DNA of 64,000 bases from Chlamydomonas sphaeroides (lineage: Eukaryota; Chlorophyta; Chlorophyceae; Chlamydomonadales; Chlamydomonadaceae), in contig BDDC01000408.1 of the NCBI GenBank assembly GCA_001662425.1, positions 1 to 64,000 on the forward strand. Reading direction: 5' to 3'. The position numbers and the translations under genes were made by a program. This document shows, piece by piece, positions 23,416 through 33,240 of this stretch (its first letter is position 1; every line of letters starts with the position of its first letter). Under the pieces are notes generated by a model, which saw only the letters and a list, made by a program, of their open reading frames with translations, ran no database searches and was not told the origin of the DNA.

Positions 23416-26400
23416 ATGGCTCTCCCCGACCTCACGTTGCCGCACGCCGCGGCAACAACAGTGACTGCTAGGCATGCCGATGAAAGCATTGCGCCTCTCG
23501 GCTCGGCAGCGACGGTGGCCCTGGCACCTGACGACAACGCCGCTGCCCTGGCCATGGCGCCCCCTCCAAAGAGCGGCAAAGCGCTGTGGCTGTCGGAGCT
23601 CAAGGTCATCGGCAGCCTAGCTTTCCCTATCGTAATACAGACTGCATCCCAGCAGGGCATGGTGGTCACGGACCAGGTGCGTGACACTAACGGCGCGTGG
23701 CCGCACGTCCGCCTCCGCCCTAGCTGCCCCCAGCGGGACACCTCCTCTCACGCAGGACACCGCTTCCCTGACCTTAGCCCGCCCTCCTCCCCTGCCGCAG
23801 ATCTTCCTGGGCCACCTGGGCACTGCGGAGCTGGGCGCCGCTGCCCTGGCCAACGCCTACACCAACTTACTGTGGTGAGCCGCGGCAGCGCCAGCGGGCC
23901 GGGCGCCGCCGGCTGCCACCGGGGCTCTGGGTACCTACCCGCACAGCGATGGGAAGCACGCGGCGGGATGCTATCCAGATGAAGCAGCAAATACCAGACC
24001 TCGTGGGTGCTGTTGCTGGGCACATACCCGGCCTTCGGGGCCAAGGCGGCAGCGCGCACCCAAGCTGGCCTTCTGCTGGCCCCCTCCAAGCATCCTCCCA
24101 ATAGCCCCACACCGCCCCTCCCCACTCCTGTCCCATCCGACACCTCACCAGGTTCTTCCTCCTAGGGTTTGCCACAGCGCTGGACACGCTGGGCAGCCAC
24201 GCGTACGGCGCAGGGGACCGCAGGCGAGCACACATGGCGATGCGCACCGCCCGAAGGGCGGCCCGCGGGGGAGGCCGGGCCGCGTTACCTGGGCTCCGAT
24301 GAGGACTGGCCTCGGCCAGCTTCATCGCAGCTCGGACACAGCCGATATGGGCCAGGCGATCGGCTCTGGCCGGAGGACGCCATTGAAGCCGCATCCGCGC
24401 CTCCTGCTCCCGCTTCCCTTGACCCTGACTGCGCCCGCCTCCGCCCAGGGCCCTCGTGACCTGGAGCGTGGCGGCCGGGGTGCTGGTCACGGTGCTGGTG
24501 GGCCCCGTGGCGGCGGCCATGGCGGCGGGCCGCGGCGCAGGCGAGCACCTGTTTGGGCAGGACCCCGTCACTGCGCAGCTCATGGGCCAGTTCTGCCGGG
24601 GCCTGCTGCCGGGCATGTGGCCGCTCATGTGGGGCATCGTGCTCACAAAGTACCTACAGGTGGTTGTGGGTGTGGATGTGTGGGGGGGGCGGCTGGCGGC
24701 AGGGGCCGCAGGGCTGATGAAGTGAGGAAACTGGCGCGGGGTGGGGGCGGCAGGGGCTGCAGGGCTGACGTACCGCAAGAGGGCACATCGGCGGGGGGGG
24801 GGACACCTGTGGCTGCGCGCCNNNNNNNNNNNNNNNNNNNNNNNNNNNNNNNNNNNNNNNNNNNNNNNNNNNNNNNNNNNNNNNNNNNNNNNNNNNNNNN
24901 NNNNNNNNNNNNNNNNNNNNNNNNNNNNNNNNNNNNNNNNNNNNNNNNNNNNNNNNNNNNNNNNNNNNNNNNNNNNNNNNNNNNNNNNNNNNNNNNNNNN
25001 NNNNNNNNNNNNNNNNNNNNNNNNNNNNNNNNNNNNNNNNNNNNNNNNNNNNNNNNNNNNNNNNNNNNNNNNNNNNNNNNNNNNNNNNNNNNNNNNNNNN
25101 NNNNNNNNNNNNNNNNNNNNNNATCGGCGGGTGGGGGCACACCTGTGGCTGCGCGCCTGCCGCCGCCCGTCCACGACGCCCGGCGCCCGCTCTGGCCGCT
25201 GCCCTTCCCGCCCCTCTCCTCCCGCAGGTGCAGAACGTGATGCTGGCGCCCAGCATCATAGCGGTGGCCACCTTTGGGCTCAACATCGCCTTCAACGCGC
25301 TGCTGGTGGGGCGGCCATGCCATGGCCGGCGGTGCCGCGGCGCAATGGGCCGCTGCTGCTCACGTACCGGTACCCACAAACACGCACCTCACACCAGTAG
25401 GGCGCAGCGTGACTACCGCCGCTGCCCCGCCCCATCGTAAGTCCCCACCCCATCCACCCCACCGCAGGTCGGCCGCCTGGGCTTCGCCGGCGCCCCCCTG
25501 GCCACCTCGCTCTCGCGCACCGCCCAGTGCGTCTTCCTCGCCCTCGCCGTGTGGCACTTTGAGCACCGCCGCGCCGCCCGCAAGCGGCGCAGCCGCCGCG
25601 GCGCGGCGGCAGCCTTCCCCGCCGGGCCGAGCGCGCTGGGGGAGGAGCAGCAGCAGCTGCTGCTGGCGGCACCGGGCTCGGGGCCACCGTCGCTAGGGGA
25701 GCAGAGTGACGAATCGGCCGCCGCCGTTGCGCTGTCTGGCGCCGCGGGCGCCAACCGCTCCTGCGCGGCCGGCGCAGCGCCTAGCTCCGACGCCGGTGAC
25801 ACGCCGCGCGGCTTCGGCCCGCGTGAAGACGACGACGACGCACTGCTGCTGCTGCAGGGCGCCGCCACGCCCACCGCCGACACGCCCCGGCAGGATAGCC
25901 TGGAGCGCAGAGCGGCGGGCAGCGCTGAGGCCGGAGGCGTGCCTTGGGACGAGGGCGAGGACGGCCCTTCTCGCGGCTTTCTGCGCGCTGTGCGTGAGGA
26001 GGTGGCGGCGGCCTTGTCGCCCCGGGTGCTGGTCCGCTTCCTCAAGCTGGGCATACCTGGCGGCCTCAGCATGTCGTTCGAGGTGGGGGCGGGACGTGGG
26101 AGGGACGAAAGGAGAGGTGTACGGGAGTAAGGGGAGGCGTTAGCGCGGTTGGGACTGCTCGGGTGGGGGACGCAGGGCGAGAACACTGCGGAAAGACCGC
26201 CATAGCCAGGGGCCATCCCCACCCTCCCCTCCCCGCCCTCCCCTCCCCCAGGCCGGCTGCTTTGACTTCTGCACCGTGCTGGCCGGCCGGCTGGGCCCCA
26301 CCATAACCGCCGCACACGCCGCCACGCTGTCCGTGGTGACGCTGACGTACCTGGCCTGCCCCTTTGCGCTGGCCACCGCGGGGGCCATCCGAGTTGGCAA

Positions 26401-28693
26401 CATGCTGGGCTCGGGTGAGGCAGCCAGCGGGCCGGCGGCGGCTGCGGCATGCGACGCCGCCTCCGCCGGAAGCACCGGAAGCACATTCCGCTGCGCCGGC
26501 ATCCCTCGCCCCGCCGCAACCGCCTTGGCTAACCAACTGCCTGCTGCGCTGCTCCCCCCTTTCCCCCCCGCCTCACCGCAGGCGAGCCCGCCGCGGCGCG
26601 CGCCGCCGGGGCGCTGTCGGTGGCTCTGTCCGGCGGTTTCATGGCTGCGGTTGCAATGATCCTGCTGGGCTGCAGGTGCGCTCTGGGGCACGTTTTGCGG
26701 CCAGGGACGGACAGTGTGCCCGGTTGCATCCGGTGTGTCCGGTGCGTCCGGTGTGTCCGGTGCGTCCGGTGTGTCCGGTGCGTCCAGTATGCCCGGTACG
26801 CCCGGTGTGTCCGGTTTCAGGCGTGCCCGGCTAGAGCTGCGCAAGCCTGGTGCACAGGGCGCCGGGCCTGCCGTGGTCAACGCCTGCCTGCCGCCTTGCA
26901 CCGCTGCAGGCACGTGCTGGGCTACGCCTTCACCTCGGACGAGGCCGTGGTGGACATCATCGCGCAGCTGGCGGTGTTTGCGGCGCTATTCCAGGTCGGT
27001 GGGCCAGACCGCGGAAGGGGCCGAGACGGGGCGCCGGCAAGGGGGCAGCGGCGTGCCGCCATCCAGGCTGGCCCCGTCCTGTCACGCTGCGCCCCTGCCC
27101 CTGAGAATCGCAGCTGGCTCGTTACTCCCGTCCTGACAAGCCGCGCCCCCCCGCACCGCCATCGGCCGCGCTCCCCGCAGGTGGCGGACGGGCTGATGGG
27201 CGCCAGCCAGGGCGTGCTGCGCGGCTGCGGCCACCAGCACCTCACCGCCATGTTCAACTTCGTGGGCTTCTGGGTGAGGCCGCACCAGCTGTCATGATAT
27301 ATATGGATGGGCAGATGCAACGTAAAACCTATCAAGTTGAAGCACCGACGTGGGAAATAGGGGCCGGGGGCCTGCGGCTGCGGTCCGGGGGCCCCTGCTG
27401 GCAGCCCCCACGCCTGCCTGCAGCCGTCCACACCCTGCTTGAAGCCCTTCACGCCCACATATCTCGGTCTGCTGCTGCGCTGCCTGCCTGCTCCCTCTGC
27501 TGCCACCACCCCCGTCCCAAGTCTTCGCCTCCCTCCCCATCACCTACCCTCCCCCTCACCTACCCTCCCCCTCACCTACCCTCCCCGCGCCCGCCCAGAT
27601 CTTCGGCGTGCTGCTGGGCTACCTGCTGGCCTTCCACGCGGGGCTGGGCATCCGGGGGCTGTGGGCCGGCATCACGGCGGGCGACACCGCCACCTGCGTC
27701 ATGAACCTGGTGGCCTGCAGCCTCATCCGCTGGCAGGCAGAGTCGGACAAGGCCGTAGCGCGGATCAAGGTGCGCGGGGGCAGGAGGGGCGGAGACAGGA
27801 GGGGCGGAGGCAGGAGGGGGCGGGGGCAGGAGGGGGCGCGGCAGGGACGCCCGGGGCCAGCCCTCGAAGCGCTCGACCGCGAGCGCCTGCCGCCGTGCCG
27901 TGCCGTCCATGGCCGCTCGGATGCACGACCCGGGGCGTTGCTGAGTTTGGCGCGTCAGCCCCGCGATTCTGTCAGGGTCAGGGTCACGGTCAAGGTCAGG
28001 GTCAGAGTCACGATGCAACAACTGCCCCTGGCACTGACTGACGACACGCACACCGGGCGTTATTACTTGACGTTTAGACGAACACGCTGGCGCGCGCAGC
28101 CACACGATTCCATATTGACCCCTCTGATCGCTGTAATGTGCCCCACTTTGCCCCGGTGCCCGCGCTCCCCTCACACGCGCCAGGCCCTGGCGGCCCAGGC
28201 GGAGGAGGAGCAGGCCATGCTGCGAGGCGCCGCCAGCGACTCGGCCGGCGGCCCGCCCGCGGCCGCGGTGGCCGTCGCGCGCGCCGCCGGCACCGACGCC
28301 GAGACGGCGGCGGTGGCGGGCGGCGGCGGGCGTAGCTACGCGGGCGGTCTGAAGCGCATGTGGAGCGAGCGGCGCGTGGGGCAGGAGGTGCAGGAGGCGC
28401 GGCGGCGCAGGGCGGAGGAGGCCGCGGCGCGGCGGGCGCGGTCCGGCGGGCGGCAGGGCTCTCGCGCGGGGCGGCTGCTGCGCAGCCTGTCGTCGCTGCT
28501 GAGCGGCAAGAGGGGCGCGGGCGCTGGGGAGGGCGGGGCCGAGACCGGTGCTGCGGATGAGGAGGTGGGCGTCGGCGCGTCGGTGAGCGAGCTGGAGCTG
28601 ATGGGGCCGCAGGGGGCAGGGCCGCAGGGCGGCGCAGCGGGAGGCAAGGCGTCGTGGGGCCAACGGGGTGCCGGCGGGGCGCCGTACCCTTGA
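23416..28693 (+). CDS. MATE-family multidrug and toxin extrusion transporter (808 aa, 12 exons)
   Basis: A membrane antiporter that exports organic cations, flavonoids or similar solutes using H+ or Na+ gradients. Exons: 23416-23676, 23801-23874, 24152-24223, 24449-24659, 25228-25305, 25468-26082, 26252-26414, 26582-26675, 26910-26994, 27181-27273, 27599-27769, 28184-28693; phases close. MATE hallmarks: SLAFPIVIQTASQQGMVVTD, IFLGHLGTAELGAAALANAY and FATALDTLGSHAYGAGD in the first half, PGGLSMSFEAGCF and ADGLMGASQGVLRGCGHQ in the second. Typical MATEs have 450-550 residues. The extra length is an Ala/Ser/Glu-rich loop of about 150 residues between the two bundles (exon 6) and a charged cytosolic tail (exon 12). 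Intron 3 begins GC (donor at 24224). A GT alternative at the GCGTACGG site would lose the conserved YGAGD residues. Intron 4 holds an assembly gap, so sequence there is incomplete. Substrate unknown. Confidence 0.9.
24822..25122. other. Assembly gap (301 N) in MATE intron 4, inside a tandem repeat
   Basis: The N run is preceded by ATCGGCGG-(G)n-ACACCTGTGGCTGCGCGCC and followed by almost the same 35 bases. The unresolved stretch therefore sits in a repeat array. Its true length is unknown, and it is probably entirely intronic. Confidence 0.85.
26717..26815 (+). repeat. 9-bp minisatellite (GTGYGTCCG)n in MATE intron 8
   Basis: About ten copies of a 9-base unit alternate between GTGTGTCCG and GTGCGTCCG, with degenerate copies at both ends. 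The two alternating variants suggest expansion of an 18-base dimer. Confidence 0.9.
27535..27585 (+). repeat. 16-bp C-rich tandem repeat in MATE intron 10
   Basis: CACCTACCCTCCCCCT is repeated about three times just before the acceptor of exon 11, forming its polypyrimidine tract. Confidence 0.8.
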
Positions 28694-29253
28694 AGGTAGT
28701 ACAGTTGGGTTGCCCGAGGGGTGGTGTATTTGCATGGAGGTGTGTGCGGTTTGTGACGGGCTGCGCGGAGTGAAGGTGGCGCAGGGTGGGGGCCGCGAGG
28801 TTGCTGGGGCCGGAGAGCGGAGAGCCACCACGCGGCGCCACACCGGGGTCGCGCTCGGTGTGGGCTGCGCACGTAGCCGACTGTACGAACGCAGGATGAG
28901 AGGACCGACGGCACTGCGCATACCGGACCGCTCTCAAGTTTCTGCGGTGTCGCGTAGCAGTGACATGGTTGTGGATTGGGATGTCGTTTTGAATCTAGGA
29001 CGGACGGTTTACAGAAACCATCCTGGTTGGGGCGCTGCGCTATTGGAAAAGCCTGCTGGGCAGCAAGGCTGGAAGGACGGGAGCTCCTGCGGCTGCGTTG
29101 CCGCGAGTGGTGGCGTGGGCGGCGGGCATTGGCGGGTGTGCAGGTTAGCTGAATTGGTGGGCGTGGCTGTGGCGGCCCGCGGGCAAACGACGCGATGCAT
29201 TGATGTGGGTGGCTGGGTGTGCAGAAACCGACGTATGTATCCATGTTGTTGCT

Positions 29254-29295
<42 letters not shown>
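29254..29295 (+). repeat. (GA)n microsatellite
   Basis: About 20 GA units with a single AAA interruption. It contrasts with the surrounding GC-rich sequence. Confidence 0.95.
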
Positions 29296-30084
29296 TTACA
29301 AACAGGAAACAGAAACTGGGCAAGGCGGCTGGCAGCGCGCCGCCGGCTGCTGGCGCCTCTGCGCTGGGCGGCGGCAGTCGGCCGCAGAGGCCCCAGCAGC
29401 GCGGCTGTGTGCTTTGTTCACAAAGATGGATGGCCGCTGCCACAGGCGCATCAGCTGTGCGTGGGCTGCTGCTGCGCGACGCTTGCGGTCGCCTTGGGAA
29501 CGCCCATGGTGCTGATGTGCAATGGCGGCGTCAATCAACTGGATCGGCATCGTATCGATATCATCCATATGAAATACGAGGGCTACTCCCATGGCGCTGA
29601 TGTACGGCCTGCCATGCACGTAGCGCCCGGTGGCTTCCATCGTCAGATATCGGCAGCGTGTCCGGCGTTGGCGGCTTTTTGGAGTGGGCAGAGCTCCCTG
29701 CCGCGCTGGGTGGCCGCAACCAGGAGGGGAGGGGGAATCGCCCGCCCGGCACCAGGAGGTCCTGCACGCCCAGCCCGCCCCAGCCGCCGAACAGGTGCCG
29801 CAGCCGCGCCTCGTGGGCGGCGCGGGTGGCAACCCGAGCGCTGGGAATGGCGGACTGGTAGGCAGCGAGCTGCGGCTGGCAGTTCAGCTGCCACTCCATC
29901 CACTACCGGCGCTCGAGGTAGCCGCACTGCTGGCGATCGCTGGCGCCTGAGCAGCGCGAGAAGAAAGGCAAGCCAACCCGTAAGCCCGGGCCCCGATCTT
30001 GGCCGCCCAACTTGCAAAACTATTTGTTTTGCGGTGCGGAGGAAGAAAGATAAGGCTGTCCAATGTCTTCGGTAGCTCAGCGCC

Positions 30085-30460
30085 GGCCGCACCGCCCACT
30101 TGCAGTCACTCCCTGCGCCCGCCGCCCCCGGGGGCGCGGAAGCGAGCCTTCCCTGCCAGGGCGTTGGGTGGCCCCGCGCCAGCGGCCGCACCGCCCAACT
30201 GCAGTCCCTGCCCTAGCCCGGGCGCCGCCTGGGGTGCAAGAGCCGTGCATGCCATTGCCTTTGATGGGTGGCCCCGCGCAGGCCGCACCGCCCAACTGCC
30301 GTCCCTGCCCCAGCCCGCTGCCCCCCTAGGTGCAAGAGCCTTACCTGACATTGCCTTGGGTGGCCCCGCGCGGGCCGCGCCGCCCAACTGCCATCCCTGC
30401 CGTGCCCCAGCCCGGTATCCCGCGCGCGGGGCGCGGGAGCCATGCTGGCAAGTGTCCAGG
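30085..30460 (+). repeat. Four-copy tandem repeat, 92-99 bp units
   Basis: Four diverged units start GGCCGC(A/G)CCGCCCAACTGC at 30085, 30184, 30281 and 30373. Each ends near GGGTGGCCCCGCG, and most carry GGTGCAAGAGCC in the middle. A partial fifth copy (GGCCGCCCAACTTGC) lies at 30001. The array runs directly into the histone H4 pseudogene. No coding potential is evident. Confidence 0.85.
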
Positions 30461-30713
30461 GCGGGCATCACCAAGCCCTACATACGCCGTGTCGCTCGCC
30501 GCGGTGGCGTCTAGCGCATCAGCGGTTCAATCCACGAGCAGACCCGCACCGTGCTCAAGACGTTCCAGCTGGAGAACGGTATCCGCGACTCGGTCACCTA
30601 CACCGAGCACGCCCGCCGCAAGACCATGACGGCCATGGACTCAAGCGCCAGGGCCGCCCCCTGTCTACGCGCTCAATCGCCAGGGCCGCCCCCTGTCCGG
30701 CTTTGGTGGTTGA
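30454..30713 (+). pseudogene. Histone H4 pseudogene
   Basis: The frame from 30467 reads ITKPYIRRVARRGGV, a stop codon, RISGSIHEQTRTVLK, an altered FQLENGIRDSV and then TYTEHARRKTMTAMD. This is the histone H4 core. After ATGGAC, a 26-base segment covering LKRQGRPLS occurs twice (30640-30665 and 30672-30697, one mismatch). The second copy leads to GFGG and a TGA at 30711-30713, matching the H4 C-terminus. Defects: the first quarter of H4 is missing, TAG at 30512-30514 replaces a conserved Lys codon, one codon is inserted in the VLK-F-LEN segment, and the 26-base duplication breaks the frame. No other histone gene is nearby. Decay of a formerly functional or duplicated copy is inferred. Confidence 0.88.
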
Positions 30714-31211
30714 GCGGCCCTAAGCGGCCACTTCACCGCCTTCTCGTGGAACCCTACTGCCGTGCCTCCGCGCTTAAATGAAGCCGAAGGTTTTCAACAC
30801 CACCCGTCAATGTCTGCTGTCGGGCTTCATCGTCCTGCGTGGGCAGGTTGGCAGGAGACCGGATCGCTCCTCCCTGTCGCAGGGCGTAGGAAGGGATGTC
30901 GCTCCGTCTTCGCGGGCAGGGCAAGCTCTAGGACAGACTCCTGCGCAAGGTTTATGGCCGATGGAGTTAGACTGGTGCGCTGTTCCCCGCAGCAGCAGGC
31001 ATGCGGGGCTGGTTATGCTACTGCGGCTGCCAGAGACGGCCAGAGGGGGTGCCCCCTGGGGTGGATATGCAGCCGCGGCGTGGGACGTGGAGGGGCACAT
31101 GGGGCGGGCTCGCTCGCGCGGGGTGGGCTGGGGGGGGGTCATGGACCAACGACGCAGGGGACGAAGCTGGGAATGGAGGTGGGCATAGGATTAGGGCTCG
31201 TATCTCAGTTA

Positions 31212-31394
31212 CCCAAGTCACTGAGTCACGTGAAATGTTGGACGTTGTGGACTGAAGTCACCCGGGCTGGGTGACCAAAGGGTGGCCGAAAGCAAGCAAA
31301 GTCACCCGAAGTGCCGAACTTTGTTGGGCGCTACCGTTTTAGGCGCCACCTTGGGTGACTGACTTCCCGGCTGCAAGGCGAGGGGAAGTCACCC
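31212..31394. repeat. Cluster of GTCACCC inverted repeats
   Basis: 31257-31275 forms a hairpin of GTCACCC and GGGTGAC around GGGCT. A second inverted repeat pairs GGGTGACTGACTTCCC (31353-31368) with GGGGAAGTCACCC (31382-31394), with a 4-base insertion in the left arm. A further single copy is at 31301, and related AGTCAC motifs lie at 31215-31230. This may be the remnant of a small non-coding element; no target-site duplication is evident. Confidence 0.6.
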
Positions 31395-31973
31395 ACCCGG
31401 GCCTGCCTGGCCCTCTCCTGCCCCCTCGCTCCCAAGCGCGCAAGCCAACTCATGAGGAGCGATTCCGCGCGCAGCATTGCAGGCGCTACGACGGTCGTAC
31501 TGTGCGGCCCGTGCACAACAAGGTGGCCCCATCCGGAATGGGGATAAGGGCGTCCATCACGACGCCATTACCACGTCCTTCATCTAGGGCCGCCGGCCTT
31601 CCCCACCACTGGGCTACTTTACTTCAGTGTAAGGCAACCCCCTAATGCAGCGTAGCCCCCACCCAGCCCTTCATCCAGGGCCAATGCCCCGCTGCCGCTC
31701 GACCCCGGCCCGGAGGTGGCGGCGGCGGCGGCGCGCCCGACCCGGCCCCCGCCGTCAGAGTCCAGGCGGCCGAGCTTGCCGCGGCCACCGCCCCCGCCAC
31801 CGCCCGGCCCTGGCCCTTCGCCGCCGCCATCGCATTGTACGACCCCTAGGGGGCTTCGACCCCCAAGCCGCTGCGCGGGGGCAGGGGGGAGGGGTTACGA
31901 CCCCGAACCCTGCAACCCACCATCGCCCCGGCGCCAAAGGGCCATGCGCAGGGTTGGGGCCGGGACCTGCGCG

Positions 31974-31993
31974 GGTTACTAATCTTAGTAACC
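31974..31993. repeat. Palindrome at the 5' edge of the U2-like sequence
   Basis: GGTTACTAA and TTAGTAACC form a perfect inverted repeat separated by TC. Its right arm overlaps the first bases of the U2-like sequence. I know of no such hairpin at the start of a functional U2 gene, so it may mark an insertion junction. Confidence 0.7.
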
Positions 31994-32087
31994 TTTCTCG
32001 GCCTTTTGGCTCAGATCATGTGTAGTATCTGTTCTTATAAGCTTAATCGCTTATATGGTTCTCATTGAGAACCTGCGATTAACTTTC
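31988..32087 (+). ncRNA. U2 snRNA-like 5' domain, probably truncated or a pseudogene
   Basis: CTTTCTCGGCCTTTTGGCT followed by AGATCATGTGTAGTATCTGT and TCTTATAAGC matches the highly conserved 5' third of U2 snRNA, including the GUAGUA branch-point-pairing element. Stem IIa is intact (ATAAGC 32037-32042 with GCTTAT 32049-32054), and so is stem IIb (GGTTCTC 32057-32063 with GAGAACC 32067-32073). After GATTAACTTT the expected U-rich Sm site is replaced by CGGGGGG. A duplicated 17-base G-rich unit follows, and no U2 3' stem-loops are recognisable. It may be a 3'-truncated U2 copy, a U2-headed retroelement fragment or a highly diverged gene; the first two seem likelier. Confidence 0.7.
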
Positions 32088-32121
32088 GGGGGGGCGGTGT
32101 CAATGGGGGGGCGGTGTCAAT
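32088..32121 (+). repeat. 17-bp tandem duplication after the U2-like sequence
   Basis: GGGGGGGCGGTGTCAAT occurs twice in direct tandem with no mismatch, then a third partial GGGGGCG. It begins where the U2 Sm site would be. Confidence 0.9.
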
Positions 32122-33240
32122 GGGGGCGCTTGCGCACCCGACCCGCCAGCGTGGACTCGGCCTTACACTACCACCGAGGCTGCGCACCCTCTCCCAGAAA
32201 ATGCAATTTCATCATCATGCCATGGGACGAAGGCATCTCACCCAGTATGCTCTTGGCCCACCTGGCTCACCTGCACGCCCACTTTGCATACCTGCCCAGC
32301 CCCCGGCTGGGGCGCCTACACGCTGCAGGTCCCTGTCAGCTGGTGCTGGCTGCCCCAGTGCCTGGATAGGGCGAGGTCCGGACTGGCTGCGGCATCGGCA
32401 GCATGGAAGGACGTCGCACACGTGACGCGGTGGCGTCGGGCTCGGCTAAGCTCCTGCTTGCAGGCGCACACAACTCAGCACGCTGGCAGGAGCTACATGC
32501 GGCGGGGTGTGTGCTTCCCAGGCGAGCTCAGCAATGGGTGTGACAGTAGCGTGCTTCAATGCGTTAAAACGAGAAACGCGGGCCGAGAGGGGGCGCGGGG
32601 GGCACGGGGCAGGAGTAGGGGGGGATCGACAGAGGGGCTGCAAGCAGCGGGAATGGGCAATATTGCCCGGTGTATTCAAGTCCGGCGTACTGAGGTCATG
32701 ATATGCAGGCTACTACGTCTGCCTTCTAGTGATGTGCTTGTGGGGTAGAGTCTCCCCAGCCTTGAGACGCTGTTGTGCGGGGATGTGCGATTGCGGCGGA
32801 GGAGATGGGGGAGATGGCGCACCTCCGAGCTCCGGAATCTGTCCTTGACGCTGGCTATTCGTACATCTGAAGGAGCTTGCAAGTACAATGGGGCGGTGGG
32901 GACACAGCCGGACGGCGGGGCCAGCAGGTTTGGCTGTGGCGCATCGTCTTGCGCGGCTCACGGGTCACTGGTGGGGGCAAGAACACGCTGGCTGAATTCA
33001 CAGCATTCAGATATGCCTTAGATACACATGCCACTTCTCGGCGCAAAGTCCCAGAGCCTGGGGTCGCCGCGGGGCCGAGCTGGATCGGGAAAGCTGCAAA
33101 CTTGAAATTGCGAAAATTCGCAGGCCCAGCCCTGACGCAACCATACACCATACTAGACATTTAGTGCACACTACCTGCTTCACTTCACTTGCAGCAGCTA
33201 CAATCCTTGTCGCGCTGAAGTTTGAGACTCCAAGTTAGCC

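Larger units (their letters stand above)
28694..33240. other. 4.5-kb gene-poor region with relic sequences
   Basis: No complete protein gene is recognisable between the MATE gene and CDKB. The region holds a GA microsatellite, a four-copy 92-99 bp tandem repeat, a histone H4 pseudogene, a cluster of GTCACCC inverted repeats and a U2-snRNA-like sequence, each listed separately. Parts of 29500-29900 have protein-like frames on the minus strand, but I recognise no family in them. Nothing else supportable is seen from 32180 to 33240 apart from the presumed CDKB promoter. Confidence 0.6.

Noticed and set aside
23867..25174. 435-codon minus-strand frame
   Set aside because: It is kept open only because the N gap is read as unknown residues.
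27572..28921. 449-codon minus-strand frame over the MATE 3' end
   Set aside because: It is antisense to two verified exons and low-complexity, with no family motif.
29296..29899. Minus-strand protein-like segments (HMDDIDTMPIQLIDAAIAH and HLFGGWGGLGVQDLLVPGG)
   Set aside because: They look more protein-like than most chance frames, but lie in different frames. I recognise no family and see no convincing start, so no gene is called. A translated search of 29300-29900 would decide.
30525..30540. GGTTCAATCC resembling a tRNA B box
   Set aside because: It falls inside the H4 pseudogene (codons for SGSIH), and no acceptor stem, anticodon arm or A box is present at the right distance.
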